DNA of 64,000 bases from Lumnitzera littorea (GCA_024138015.1 JAMXBB010000011.1:82581934-82645933), one strand, 5' to 3'. Positions 11,688 to 24,000 are shown, counted from the first letter of the stretch. The notes: generated by a model not told the origin, from the sequence alone. Translations and numbers: made by a program.

Positions 11688-13825
11688 TTTCCATTTAGTA
11701 CTTGGACTCTTAATTATGTTCAATTAGTGACTCTTTTGTTTACTTATTCACAGTTGTTTAATCCTTTTGAGGATAAAGGCACTATAAGTACTCAGATTTT
11801 CATTTTCTTTTCTCTCTTTTTTTTTTTTTTTTTTTTTTGCTAATGTAGTGTGTAAACTTTTATTTATTGCAATTTGGTATCCGCATCTTCAACTTGGTTG
11901 CAATTTGTATCAATGTTGATACGAAAGTTAATAACCATTATACTTCTTTTTTTACAATTTACTATCCATATTTTAGTTTTTAATGCATTTAAACGTGTAA
12001 TCTCATTTTAATAGGTAAAAAATAATTTCTAATTTTTCATAATCAATAAATTAATTTTGAAATTATAAAAACTATTTTAGTGCGCTTACTTCAACTATGC
12101 ATAACTTTTAATTGTGATGTTTGATTAGTATAATATCACTTATTATACATAAATTTTAGTTTGACTTTCCCATTAACCACTTGAATTTTGAGATTATGAA
12201 TTCGAATAGTCACATAGATTTTTCAAGGTTAATGACAATACTTGTGTTAACTCTATCTAGTGTCATCCTTCCAATTGTTTTTTTTTTTTTTTTTCTTTTT
12301 GCCAATTATGCACTTTCATATGTCTCATATTCCACTTAGGATGCCTACATTGCCATTTAGGTAACATATATGTGGTATATTATAGTTTTGGAGTTATCAT
12401 TTTTACTATCCGAATGGTGACATAGACATCTTAATTGGAAGGTCTTCACTACAATAATCGCATGGGAGATATGGCATTCTAAAACTGGTTTAAAAAACCA
12501 AGTAGACAAATAAAGCTAATACAGGTAGTGTTGTTGACCTCAAAAAGTATAATTAGTTATTAAAATTAAAAATATCAGGGTTCATATACTAGATATAACA
12601 TTATCTTATGTTTAATTTCAATAAACTTTATATTATTAAAAAGCTCATAACATGTACTTTAATTTGAAGATAAGATCTAGTATAGTAACAACAACTACAT
12701 GTGGAAATTTAATATTTAATATTTCTAAAATTAGAGTTTCAATGCCAAATGATTATCGTTTTGTAAGTTATAATTGTATTTAATTTTATTGGTGATTCAT
12801 TGCTGTGTTTACACATTAAGCTATCCTTCTTCGGAAGCTCCATAGGACCGCTTACCACTAGTCTTCGACCTAAGGGGTTTATTGCACAAAAACGGCTCAG
12901 GCAGTCTAAATATACGAAACATTAGTTCTAGTATAACACGTGTCAAGGGTTTTTTTGGTGATAACAAGTTACTTAAAGCAAATATCACAAGTAAGAAATT
13001 ATGTATGGTTGAAGCTACAATACAAAAATAACTTTTTATTTCAAAATAATTTATTAATTTAGAACAAATAAATTTTAACTTTTTACAAACTTATTTGTAA
13101 TCAGAATACATAAAAGTACAGATATTAAAATGTAATCAAAATTGAAGAATATATACTAGTATATAAGGGCTATTAATTTCCCTATCAATTAACTTGTAAA
13201 AAGATAGATATTGAGACACTAAATTATTTAAAATCCTTGGATAGCCTTATTCTCAATTAAGTTTTATATGCTTGAAGTGAGTCGTGTGTTTTTAATTTGA
13301 TCTTTTCATAAAATTTAAGTAGTTTGAGAATTAATAAAGAAAAAGAATAAAACAAGGATTAATTAGTCACTAACTTAAATAAGTGAGAAATAATTCATTA
13401 GGTAATATATACTATGTTATGTATATATTATATATAAATACTAATAAGTTATTGATAAATAGATCATATGTAAATTACATATGGTAATTCATTTGAAAAT
13501 TATTTTTTTCTTTAATATTTGTATCAATATAATGATATTTACACGCTATCTATATGTAATACGATGAATGTGGCATATCTTGAGTACTTAATTTTATTTT
13601 TAGTGTAAACCACATTAACATATTAATAAAAATTGCAAAGAATAGAACCTCATCAACTAACCTTTCCAAAAGGGAAAAAAAAAAGAAAAAAGAAAAAAAG
13701 GAAAATCATAGCATTTAAATGAAAAACTAATTAAAATGTCCAAGTCTATGCCCTAATTCATTAGTCAATTACGAAATATTGGGGAAAAAGAGGGGCAAAT
13801 AATTTGAGAAGGCTTTAAGGTCACA
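11000..13825. other. AT-rich intergenic DNA upstream of the TCP gene
   Basis: It contains long poly-T tracts (near 11669-11690, 11818-11838, 12279-12294) and A-rich runs near 13674-13700. No gene or bounded element was recognised. The short open frame at 11595-11843 is mostly homopolymer-encoded Phe and is not a gene. Confidence 0.5.
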
Positions 13826-13826
13826 G

Positions 13827-13852
13827 TTCTCTCTCTCTCTCTCTCTATATAT
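13827..13852 (+). promoter_or_regulatory. Candidate core promoter of the TCP gene: CT patch plus TATA
   Basis: A (CT)10 pyrimidine patch runs straight into TATATAT at 13846-13852. About 2.8 kb of mostly leader and intron-like sequence separate it from the CDS, consistent with a TCP gene having long spliced leaders. A start site would be expected about 30 bases downstream. No experimental support; other start sites are possible. Confidence 0.35.
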
Positions 13853-13879
13853 GTCTTCTTATACGACAAGCCCGGTGGG

Positions 13880-14119
13880 GTGCTCAATCGCATGACTCCA
13901 GTACTAATCCCACGATTAAACCAACACGAACACAATCACTTAAAATGAAAAAAAATATCTTCTTACTTCATTGTTTTTTTCTCCTTCCTTTCTTCGACTC
14001 CTAAGACACTCTTTATCTTTCTTTCTTTCTTTCTCCCCTAATCGAGCCACCCAGCAAACAAACAAAAGACAACACCACCCGCAATCGTTTTTAGTTACCA
14101 TCTCACTCATCACATCCCA

Positions 14120-14150
<31 letters not shown>

Positions 14151-14750
14151 ACAAATAATTGCACCAATTGCTTTGCTTGTTGTACCTAAAAATATCACTC
14201 CCTTTTTCATTCCCATCTCATCATCATCATCGTCATCATCATTCAAGCACTTGACCTTTGAATTTAGCATGTGAATTCAAGTTCCGTCCTTGGCGGGTCT
14301 TCACAGTGCAACTCCAAGAGGAAACAACCCGTACACATCCTCCATCCATCATCATCATCGTCCTCTAGAGAGAGAGAGAGTGTAAAGGATAGAGAGGAAT
14401 TTTGAAAAGGAGAAGAAAATAAAAAAGAAGAAGAAAAGAAACTCCTTTTTTTGGTTTTGGGTTTTTGGAGTACGAAACTCGAAAGCATAAATTCCGGAAT
14501 TTTTATCTATTGAGGAAATTCTGTTTAGTGACAGCTCCCAAGGTGGTCTTTTTCCATCTTTTTCTCTTTGTTTTTGTCTCCCTTAACATAAACCACACTT
14601 CCTCTCTTCTTGCCTCCTTTTATTGCACTCTGTTTCGGTTCTTCCTCGTTCAAAATCACGCTAAACCTTAAATAAGACACCCCCCATATTAAGATTTTGT
14701 TCCCTTTTCTCCTATGTCTTGATACTAAACTGAAACTGAAAGAAGAAAAG
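13880..14750 (+). other. Probable first 5'-UTR exon of the TCP gene
   Basis: It runs from the candidate promoter to a splice-donor-like AG|GTGGGT at 14751. The sequence is C/T- and TCATCA-rich, unlike the AT-rich flanks, typical of plant leaders. Non-ATG-started frames here have no recognisable protein similarity. Exon limits are inferred. Confidence 0.35.
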
Positions 14751-15509
14751 GTGGGTTTTTTATTTATTAATCCTCTCTGTCGTTTTGTTTAATTTATTGG
14801 TCATTTTATTCTCTCATTAATTAGAGGTACTAGTTATTCCAGACATGGAATCCTGTTCAATAAGTGGAATGTATTAGCTGTCTGTTCTTAGGATGGGCGA
14901 CACGAGCATGAATAATTCGATTTTGTTTGATTGGTTGCTTCTTCAACAGAAAGATTTGAATCTGGACGAGAAATTATAAATTTTTTTTTGGACAACTGAG
15001 AAATCATAAATTTTGTTGTACGAAATAGTTGCAGATCTGCAAGCTAGAGCTTCCCTTTCTTGTTGTTTGTTTTGCTTAGTAATTTATTAATGAACTTATT
15101 GTGGACTTTTGTTTTAGTTTTTGTTCTGTTTTATTGAACCCAATAAGCAAATCTGGCTTTTAGCTTTGAGAGTTCAACACCTGTCATTTATCAAACCCCA
15201 ACAATATCCCTTTCTTTTAGTAAACAAAAAATGGGTCTTTATTTTTTTTTAATTGTTAGTTTTGGCAACAGTGATTTTATCCAAAGTCCAAACACACCCC
15301 AATATTAATTATTTAAAAACAAAAGATGGGTCTTAGTCTTATTGCTACTATATAGTAGTCTGCCATTTTTAGGGTGAGCTGAAGGAGAAAAAGAAGCTGC
15401 TCTAAAAGAGTGTTTTTAATGTATAGCTCAGATGAAGCAGCTGTACATAATTACTGCATCTGGTTTAGCTTAAATGTGAAGCTGCGAAAACAGCTACTCA
15501 CTCATGCTA

Positions 15510-15557
<48 letters not shown>

Positions 15558-16114
15558 AGATCTGCCCTTTTCATGGCAGCAAACTTTTGCTAAAGCACAT
15601 TATCTTTAAAAACCCTTTAGGTATAGTACAGCTGCTAAAACTGCTTTGAGTTTTAGCTTCCTTATTAAATATTACTCTGTAAAATAATAAAAAGTAAGTT
15701 TATATTCATGTCATGGGTCTAAAGTTATTAAAATTCATACCACAGCATATTGATAGATGCAGATTTTATATTCATTACTTGAAAAATATAAGATAGGTTA
15801 GTTATTAGTGTGTGAATTGTGGTTAGCTAGCTGCGTTCGGTATTTACATTAAGTAAGGCAGTCAATGACTGTGAAATATGTGTATGTATGACTTAACGTG
15901 TTGTTGTGATAATTAAAAACATTGTGCGCAGCAGTACAACTTATTAAGGAGCATCAGATGCTTTTACGTGGTACATGATTTTTTCCTTTTATATGTGTTA
16001 AATGGTGATGGCAATGAGTAAATACAATCACTTTTCTTATTTTTTAAAGACTTTGTTCATTTGGGTGTTTCTTTTTTATTTTCCTTTTTCTTTCTTTCTT
16101 TCTTTTTTTTGCAG
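14751..16114 (+). other. Probable 5'-UTR intron 1 of the TCP gene
   Basis: The acceptor is very strong: a long TTTCTTTCTTTC tract ending TTTTTTTTGCAG at 16114. The donor choice at 14751 is less certain. The interior is T-rich and holds a perfect (AG)n array at 15515-15553. Leader introns are common in CIN-type TCP genes. Confidence 0.5.
15515..15553 (+). repeat. (AG)n microsatellite in the TCP leader intron
   Basis: An uninterrupted 39-base dinucleotide run. GA arrays in plants can be bound by BPC (BARLEY B RECOMBINANT/BASIC PENTACYSTEINE) proteins, so it may be regulatory, or simply a polymorphic repeat. Confidence 0.9.
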
Positions 16115-16242
16115 GAAAACTGTGTTCTGAGACTTCATCAGTACGTTACACAGGCTTTGCTTTTGAAAGAGGCACAGCACCACTCTGCAAAAAGCTTAAA
16201 CTAAAGGGGAGAGGGGGGGAAGAGAGAGAGAGAGAGAGAGAG

Positions 16243-16554
16243 GTAAGCACTAAGCAGCTGATAAGCTATTATTAGCCCTAGTTTGGGGTTTTATTTGGGT
16301 TAGTTGGTATATCTGCTCTTGCAAAAACAAAACACAGACCAGGCCTGACTGACTTGGACCGTGATATATCGAGGGGTAAAACAGGTCCCTTTTTTATCAC
16401 TACAAAGCCAAAGTACTCTGTATTATCGTCATCAATGCATAGGACACCACAACCCCACCATCTTCCACTCTCACCACACTACTGACACTACCACAACCAA
16501 AACCCTCCTCTCTTCCCCTTTCTGTATTTTGTCCCCCTTCTCTCTCTCTCTCAG
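16243..16554 (+). other. Probable 5'-UTR intron 2 of the TCP gene
   Basis: The donor AG|GTAAGC at 16243 follows an (AG)n run (16219-16242). The acceptor is TCTCTCTCTCTCTCAG ending at 16554. Both sites are good plant consensus. The frame at 16361-16609 lies mainly within it, starts with GTG, and is not coding. Confidence 0.5.
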
Positions 16555-16627
16555 TCACACCTACTATACCACTACAACAAACTATATACGAAAGGGTCTT
16601 TCTTTCTAAAGTTGCTTGTTGAGCGGT

Positions 16628-16729
16628 ATGAACTTGGCATGGAGGAGGAAGAGATCCAAACACAAGTCACTAAGTTCCCTAGACTCGGCAACGGGACGGG
16701 TACTGGCCGTGCCGATTCGAGCAAGATAG
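16628..16729 (+). promoter_or_regulatory. Upstream ATG and 33-codon frame overlapping the TCP start
   Basis: An out-of-frame ATG at 16628 lies 11 bases before the TCP start. Its frame (begins MNLAWRRKRSK, very basic) runs to a TAG at 16727-16729, so it overlaps the main CDS by about 90 bases. The main ATG has the better context (G at -3, G at +4). Such overlapping frames usually lower main-frame translation through leaky scanning; here that is inference. Confidence 0.5.
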
Positions 16730-18150
16730 CTGAAAAGCTGGCTGACCAAAATTACCCAGATGATGAACTGGACACTCAGCTCAAAAGGGTCGGTGTTGGA
16801 ACGGGTAACAGGTTAACCGACAACGGTACTGCCAACCGGCTTCGCGGGTGGCCCCACTCCCGGATCATTAGGGTTTCTCGCTCCTCCGGCGGGAAAGACC
16901 GGCACAGCAAGGTGTTAACTTCCAAGGGCTTGAGGGACCGGAGGGTCCGGTTGTCGGTCGCCACCGCCATCCAATTTTACGACATTCAGGACCGGTTAGG
17001 GTATGATCAGCCGAGTAAAGCAGTTGAATGGCTGATTAAAGCTGCATCAGATGCGATAGCTGAGCTTCCTTCCTTGAACGGCTCATTTGCTGAAAGCCCT
17101 AAGCAATTGAGTGATGAGAAAAGAGGTAGCGAAGGTACTGAACCGGGTGGAGGGAGAGGGTTTGACTCCGCCGAGGTCGGTATTGATAACGATACCGAAC
17201 CCGGAAATTATCATCTTCATCAAAATCAGCACCTTTCTTTGTCTAAATCTGCATGTAGTAGCACCTCGGAGACTAGCAAAGGTTCGGGCTTGTCCCTCTC
17301 CCGATCGGAGATCCGGGTGAACCGTGTAAAGGCCCGTGAAAGGGCCAGGGAGAGAACTGCGAAGGAGAAAGATAAGGAGCCTACTCATCATCAAACGAGC
17401 TTGAACCCATCAATCGCGCAAAATTCTTCATCTTTCACTGAGCTTCTTACAAGTGGTATAGGTACTAGTGCAATTGGTGGTAACAACAACACTAACAGCA
17501 GCAGCAACAACAACAATAACCATGCTACCAGCTCCACTAGTCCTTCGGGTTCGACACACCACCATGGTGGCGAGGGGGTTTTGTTCCACAAGATGGCGAC
17601 ATCAGCCCGGTGGGTTTCGGCCCCAATGGACTACTTTGGGACCGGGTTATTGGGTAATTCGTTGTCAAGATCACCCCATCATTCTTCCGGATTTCCGGCG
17701 CAAATCCATATGGGAGTTGCTCCTAATTCATTGCCATTGCAAGTTCCTCCCTTTTCAATATCCGGAGATGGAACTAACCATCAGGAGCTGCAAGCTTTCT
17801 CCTTTGTCCCTGACCACCTAATACCGACGGCTGCAACGACTACGTCGCAAGCGGGTGTTTCGGGTGGAGAATATAATCTTAACTTCACAATCTCATCTTC
17901 AGGCCTTGGTGGCTTTAATAGGGGGACCCTTCAGTCCAATTCATCTTCGTCACCGTCTCTTTTGCCTCATCACATACAGAGGTTTTCTTCAATAGACGGA
18001 TCAAATTTACCTTTCTTCATCGGTACGGCTACACCTGTTGTGGAGAATCACCACCACAACCACCACATATCTTCGTTCCCATCTGGCTTGCAGCTTTGCT
18101 ACGGTGACGGGACCCACCACTCCGACCAGAAGGGAAAAACCAAGAATTGA
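16639..18150 (+). CDS. TCP2-like: CIN-type class II TCP transcription factor (TCP2/TCP24-like), miR319-regulated
   Basis: Intronless 503-residue CDS. The start at 16639 is chosen because MEEEEIQTQ with the following KFPRLGNG block is the typical N-terminus of TCP2-like proteins; the open frame extends nine codons further only from a TTG. The TCP domain is at about residues 84-140: basic region GGKDRHSKVLTSKGLRDRRV, helix I, and helix II with QPSKAVEWLIKAA. The short class II basic region and the hydrophilic R domain (about 227-246, VKARERARERTAKEK) mark the TCP2/TCP24 branch. Low-complexity Asn runs lie at about 282-295. The C-terminus is His-rich and ends in HHSDQKGKTKN, as in TCP2. Known family role: nuclear DNA-binding factors that promote differentiation and limit leaf cell proliferation. 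Identity is firm; one-to-one orthology (TCP2 or TCP24) is not resolved. Confidence 0.95.
   Translation: MEEEEIQTQVTKFPRLGNGTGTGRADSSKIAEKLADQNYPDDELDTQLKRVGVGTGNRLTDNGTANRLRGWPHSRIIRVSRSSGGKDRHSKVLTSKGLRDRRVRLSVATAIQFYDIQDRLGYDQPSKAVEWLIKAASDAIAELPSLNGSFAESPKQLSDEKRGSEGTEPGGGRGFDSAEVGIDNDTEPGNYHLHQNQHLSLSKSACSSTSETSKGSGLSLSRSEIRVNRVKARERARERTAKEKDKEPTHHQTSLNPSIAQNSSSFTELLTSGIGTSAIGGNNNTNSSSNNNNNHATSSTSPSGSTHHHGGEGVLFHKMATSARWVSAPMDYFGTGLLGNSLSRSPHHSSGFPAQIHMGVAPNSLPLQVPPFSISGDGTNHQELQAFSFVPDHLIPTAATTTSQAGVSGGEYNLNFTISSSGLGGFNRGTLQSNSSSSPSLLPHHIQRFSSIDGSNLPFFIGTATPVVENHHHNHHISSFPSGLQLCYGDGTHHSDQKGKTKN
17919..17939 (+). promoter_or_regulatory. miR319 target site in the TCP CDS
   Basis: The coding stretch for NRGTLQSN contains CCCTTCAGTCCAA (17927-17939), a perfect complement to the first 13 bases of miR319. 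The miRNA 3' half pairs partly (GGGG block, a few mismatches). This is the conserved site of CIN-TCP mRNAs; cleavage would fall opposite miRNA bases 10-11, near 17929-17930. Confidence 0.9.
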
Positions 18151-18195
18151 ACTCCCATCAGAGATGGTTATGACTCCCGAGTGTTCTTCTTTCTG
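18151..18195 (+). other. Proximal TCP 3' UTR up to a splice-donor-like site
   Basis: The stop TGA ends at 18150. TTCTG|GTAAGC at 18196 is a near-perfect plant donor 45 bases later. If used, the rest of the 3' UTR lies downstream (candidates 18710-18730 and 29057 onward). If not used, the transcript simply runs on. Confidence 0.4.
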
Positions 18196-20690
18196 GTAAG
18201 CTCATTTCATTTCTTTTCTTTTCCCTTCCTTATCAAGTTTCTGACATTTAAATTACTTTAGTACTCAATAACAAGGAAATAAGTTACTTATGCATAAATG
18301 TGTTTTACTTGTAGCATAAGCCTATTATCTAAAATGGGTTCAATAGTTTTGTCTCTAATTTTAGGTTTTTTCTTGCACATTGAATTATTCCTTGGCTTTT
18401 CTGACACGGGTCTTTGCTCCTCAATTTTTTTGGGGAAGAAAATGTAAACTCAAATTTTTTAGGGTTAGCTTTTTGGATTGACGTGCCTGTATTGTACCAT
18501 GAATCTCTTTGCTGTCTTGGAAACTAAAAAACTTGACCACTATTGGGTGAATTTTCATGGGTTTCACATAACATATTCTATAATTATTGTCTTCTTTTTC
18601 ACTTTTTATTATTGATATCTGCAACCTTGTATGGGTTGTGGTGAATAAGGAATCGGCTGGCTGTCTCCTGGTTTTGTTAAATACCATGTTTTGGTTTCCT
18701 CTTCTCTAGCATCTGGATCTGTCTAGACAGGTGTTGATCTCTCTTTGGCTTCAATTGGGGGTCAGGGGTCACTCACTTATAAGTAGTAGCTACACTAGAA
18801 CAAAGCTCAATTACATGCCTTTTTACAAGTGTGGGCCTTTAAGCAGCTTTTAGTTAAAAGAGTAGAGAGATTTAAGTAATTATTTTAGAGAATGTTGACA
18901 AGTGCTCCCAGTACATTTTTTAATACAAATAAAAAAAAAAATTTATCTTTTATATATTTTGTTTATTCATAAAATGTATAATCAATTTTATAAAACATAG
19001 CTAGTCTTGAATAAATGCGCTGGAGGCACCCGTTAATGGGATAAAAGATTTTTTAAATTTCTGACTCTCACATGGCAAGGGAATCGGCGCGTTTTCGGAC
19101 TCTGGCGTGGACAGCGTTACATTATGCAAAGTATATTCTCTAGGATTTTTTAGCTTTTCTTAAGTTTTTAGCTAGGTTAGATCATGGGGGTATATAGCTC
19201 CTAAAGAAAAGATTTCTTAGAGAATGGAAAGTTCATGCAATGCACGTAGGCACATCAACTTTTAGGAAATTAAGGTTCTTCGATTAATATATTTTACGTC
19301 TTCTCAGCATTTTAATATGTTGTGTTCCATACAGTAACTATAGATTGTAATGGACAATATGAACATGCATCCTAAAATGCATATTTTCTTTTCTTTCCTT
19401 TCTTAATTTTTTTTTTTTTTCCCCTAATAAAGCCGACCGGATGCTGTGTTGGTATTATCATATCTGAAGGGAGGAAAAGTGATATAATACACATTGTAAA
19501 GGATCTGTTTTCTCACAGACGTGTGAATGTTATGAAGACCAAAATACTAAACGAGAATAGCTATGAAATCTCCGGTTTACAGGCCATTTTGTAGAACTTC
19601 TATACCAGCTATGTATATATAAACTATGCTATACAGATGATTCACAAAACCGCTTTCCAGATTTTGGAATCGAAATCTTGGCAAATTTTTTATAGGTATT
19701 CTTTAGGTTTAGCTGCTAAGCCTGGGAGTTTGATCTTAGTCTTCACAAAGTAATTACTTAGCTTCCTCTTATTCTGTTTGGAAACTTGGTGTAGGACGAA
19801 TATGAAATCTTGTATTTTCCACATGACAACATTTGCAACTATCATCTGCTCTGATAGGCAATCAGTTCTAGCACAATCATCAACCAACCATAAGCCTCAT
19901 CTGTCCTAGGCACCTCCAGCATGGCCAACGAACCTTTACCCTTCAAGCATAGGCTAGACTATCACAATTCACTACCTGGTTCATCGTAAATTCGGCCATT
20001 AGATACTGAGGAACTAGAAGATCCAACAGGATTTATATATACGTAGGGGACTGAATATAAGAAGTAGTGAACGAAAACCTTAGACATAGCAATTTTTATC
20101 TACCATATTTCGAAAGCTAACATGAGTGGGTTAAAAAAAAAAAATCCACGTGTTAAATTTTCATTTACGTATTCTCTAAGTTCATCGATCTACATTATCA
20201 TATTAAATCTTAGTAAAAGCTTTCCTCTGGACTCTGGTACTAACGATAGTGATTGTTCCTAAAAGGTAATTGGCCAAGTGACAAATTTATTAGGTTTTTG
20301 GACGATTATTTTGGCATAATTTTGGTATCGTTTTGACATTGTTTTGAAAACAAGTATTTGGATAATAAAGATTAAAAAGGAAAAAGAGGGTAAACATACG
20401 TAACCTATGCAAAACTATTGTAGAATAAACAAAAAAAAAAAAAGAAAAAAGAAAAAAGAAAAGGTTATGTATGGGACATAAATAAGATAGTGATAAAAAG
20501 TACTAATAAAAAAAAACAAAAGAAAGAAATGAATCTCGAAAAAGAGAATGGTGCAACATGACAGTGTAGAGTAATAGTAATTGAAAAAACTATATCAAAA
20601 TAAAGGCATGCATAACATGGTACCTATGTGAGTAAATTCTTATAAGGATTGCGAAAAAAAAAAAATTAGTAATGGTTTATGAGGCCAAAG
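18196..20690. other. TCP downstream region, no gene seen
   Basis: AT-rich, with low-complexity A and T tracts (18929-18941, 19408-19422, 20132-20144, 20430-20462). No coding similarity recognised. The motif GCACCCGTTAAT near 19027 recurs at 33448-33459 and may mark remnants of a shared repeat. Confidence 0.4.
18710..18730 (+). other. Candidate 21-base 3'-UTR mini-exon of TCP
   Basis: It is bounded by a good acceptor (TTTCCTCTTCTCTAG ending 18709) and a donor (ACAG|GTGTTG at 18731). Purely a splice-site inference. Confidence 0.25.
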
Positions 20691-21010
20691 ATAAGACTAC
20701 TAATTAGGAACATCCAGTCAAGTAGTTAAAAAAAGAGCCATTTGTTGGCTAATAGGCTTGATTATTGACCACTTTTGAGCTAAAGTGATACAATGGTATC
20801 AGACTCCATCTCTTTCTTCTAGATGGTGATATGATGACGAATAAAGGTAGTAATTGGTGAGTCTGTTTCAACCCGATTTAGAAAAGAAGTCCAAGGAGCG
20901 TGAAGCGACATCGGGAACTACTCTTAACAAGTTTTTAGGATGTTCTATAGGTAGAGGATGATAAAAATGAATTAAGTTGCACACTGAAACAGTCAATTCT
21001 AAAATCATGC
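20690..21010 (+). mobile_element. Truncated TRIM retrotransposon copy with intact primer site
   Basis: It aligns by eye to the complete TRIM at 34731-35317: the LTR end (GATTATTGACCACTTTTGAG and GTGATACA ending 20792), primer-binding site TGGTATCAGA at 20794-20803 (initiator Met tRNA type), and internal GATTTAGAAAAGAAGTCCAA and AAATGAATTAAGTTGCACAC. The right LTR is missing and the left LTR is incomplete. It also shows that the PBS of the complete copy has one substitution. Confidence 0.65.
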
Positions 21011-24000
21011 GACAATGATGTATCTCTATAATTTTATTGTACTATATGAGTTTTTGCATAGACATTTCTCTTAGTATAAAGTTGTAAATTGTACATATAA
21101 ACCCTAAAGGAATTTCAAAATTACATTGAGATCCCTAATCTTTTTAATTTTGCACTTAAACCCCTTTTTTATGACATTGCATCCAATGATAAATATAAAC
21201 CAGTGGATAAGTTTCATAACCATGCAAACATTTCTCAATGATATTTTTAAGGAAAAAAATACAAAAAGTGCATGACATATGTTTTGATACTTTAGCAATC
21301 AATTGATTTGCCTTTTTCCCTTTAACATACTCATGACCTATGTTTTTCTTTTTTATGCAATTTTCTAGTGCCCTATTAAAATATTATGTTACACGTAAGT
21401 GAGCAAGAAAAACTCAATAGGGTTTTTGATTTGTCCGACCTATCGGCCATCCTATAAGATTTGACCCTGTAGGGTTTTAGATCGGATTCTAAAAGTGGTT
21501 TTTAAACCTTGTAGGGTTTTGGATTGAGTTTTGAAATCTAGAAAAAAACTTGATAGAAAATTCGAAGTCGGTTAAAAATAATAATATGATATTTTTAATT
21601 TAGTAGTAGTTATAAATAATAATATATAATAATTAATAAAAAAATATTTTATCTCTTTTATGCCTTATCTTTCGAGAAAACCTTAGCATCATTTTTTTCT
21701 CTTTCTTTCATTTTTTGTTACTCTCTTCTCTCTCTCTTTTACTTTCTCTCTCAACCAGTAAGACACATTTCTCAATCCCTATACATCTCCTTTTTATTAA
21801 TCATGTATTAATTTAAAACAAAAGGAAATTGGTTTAATATTGAATAATCATGCGCTATTTGTTTTATTATTTAAAACAATCCATACCCTATTTGCTTCAA
21901 TTTTTTGTGTATACCTACAAATAAATTTTTTTTAATTTTTTTTTTAATATTAACTTTTTGAGTTGGGTTTTTAATAGATTTCACAAAATCTCATAGGGGT
22001 AGATTCTGGAAATAGGGTAAAAACTTCGTAGTGCATTCTATAGGGTTTTAGGAAGCCTTATAAAAAAGCAGATCAAGATTAGGTTCGGGTTTTGTAAAAC
22101 CCTATCCAAACCCATCCTAGTGGTATTCCCTACTTTGAATCCCTCTCTTCATTTTTGAACTTTAGACATAGAAGACTGAAATCAAATGAAAGAGAGGGAT
22201 TCGGGGTTTAAATGTTCTTGGTATTTTTATTTGTTTGCATGACTTAAGTTTCTTCTTCTTCCTTTTTTTTTTTTTTTAATTTTCTTTTGTTCATATGCGT
22301 ATAACAATGATTTTTGTGAAAATATGTGACGATTGCATAATGAAAAGAGCAGAAGTTGTGCATTTGTTAAAAGAAAAATTATAAGTCAATCGATTGCAAA
22401 AGCGCTAAATCACGTCATACTTTTAAATTTTCCTTATTTATAAAAAGATAGGCTCAATATGTGTAGGAAAGATATATGTCAACAATGAAAATATGGGATA
22501 TCAATATAATTTTATAAAATTTTCAAAGGTAGGTAGTATAATTTAACTTCATTTGATTATAACACGAGACATGTAAGTGGGACACATAAATTGCATTAAA
22601 AGTTGACGTGTGCTACAAACATTCTCATTCCATCTTTTATAGGAATAAAGAGGGATGAATCAAACCTATTCTCCATCTGAATGGGAAAATAAGCATCATG
22701 ACGTATGGGTTATGAATGCATTAGTTTATACAAAAGAAATTCACTTCAGTAAATATACATATATTTATTTATTTATTGTAAAGTTGATAAGATATTTTAG
22801 TCTAGTTTGTCAAGATTAACATTATAACTATCTAATTTAAAAGAATTTCTAAATATGGTGTGACTGTTATATTTATTACTTCATAGTCCCTTCACTTGGA
22901 GGTTGGTACTTTTCACTAGAACCCATCAAGCTGATCACTGTTAAATGAGAATAAAATGACTGCCTGAATCAAGGAAGTTTTGAATTGGTACTGAGTTAAA
23001 GTTGGTACCACATCTATACAATCTTTTTTTATTTTTTTCCCAGAAAACAAGTATTCGTTTCATTGATTAACAACAAAATTATAAAACATCTCAGAGAAGA
23101 AACTAAAGAGATGGGGTGAAAAACCCTAATCCAAAGATCACATCTCTTAAACGCGATATGAGTATCAATAATCCTTGAAGATTAAACGTTCTACCAAGAG
23201 AACAAGTAACCGATACTCTGAGTGGAAAAATTAACCCACTTAATAGGTTTAAAACCAAAACTAAAAGAAAAACAAAATAAACAGACCACAAGCTAAGACA
23301 ATGCACGCGGAGTATGGAACAGTGGTGAAGTGGCGACAGCGGTAGCAACTTCAGTGGCGAGTTGATGGGCTTGCCGTTAAAATGGAGATGAAGGTGGGAT
23401 GAAAGTTATGTGTCGATAAGCTTGTTTTTATTGGATAATGTGAGAGTGGATAAAGGGAAGAGGGGTGGGAAATATGGGAAAGATGGTCGGGTTGGGTGCC
23501 CCTAGGGTTTTACAAAAGCTTTGTCTTTTTAGAGAAGATGAAAGGATGAGGGCGAGAGGAGAGGAGAAAGAATATACAATCTCAAAATTTAAACTTCTAG
23601 ATACTTGTGTGCTTTATTTCACGTTGTTTAATTGAGTGGGCTGAAATAGATTTATATAGGAGGAAGAAAATCATACTAGAGATAATTCTGAATTTTCTTT
23701 AATGGTGGATATAGTGCAGTCTTTATGATTTTATTGTAGCAATCAAGAGCTGTTTTATTGCAGCCAGTGCAACTGAATCGGAAATCATTTTCTTAATATT
23801 CCAGCATGAATTCCATAATAGTTATTGCTTGCCGTGCACTGCTACCATGTTCTCTGATTAGGACCTACCATAAAAAGTTTTTAACCACCGTAGACTTTTG
23901 AGATTGTTATAGCAAATATTTGATAATTATAAAAGATTAAACCATGAAAAGCATAAAGAAATTGTCTTAGAAGTTTTATATGCCAAACGGATGCACCATA

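Noticed and set aside
16361..16609. Open frame of 82 codons just before the TCP gene
   Set aside because: Starts with GTG, His/Thr/Ser-rich from low-complexity leader, and falls mostly inside a probable intron.
17083..17821. Frames on both strands over the TCP CDS
   Set aside because: Shadows of the TCP frame in GC-richer sequence.
21400..22140. Candidate hAT-like or other inverted-repeat element with AAACCCTA/TAGGGTTT words
   Set aside because: The ends could not be paired and no target duplication was found.
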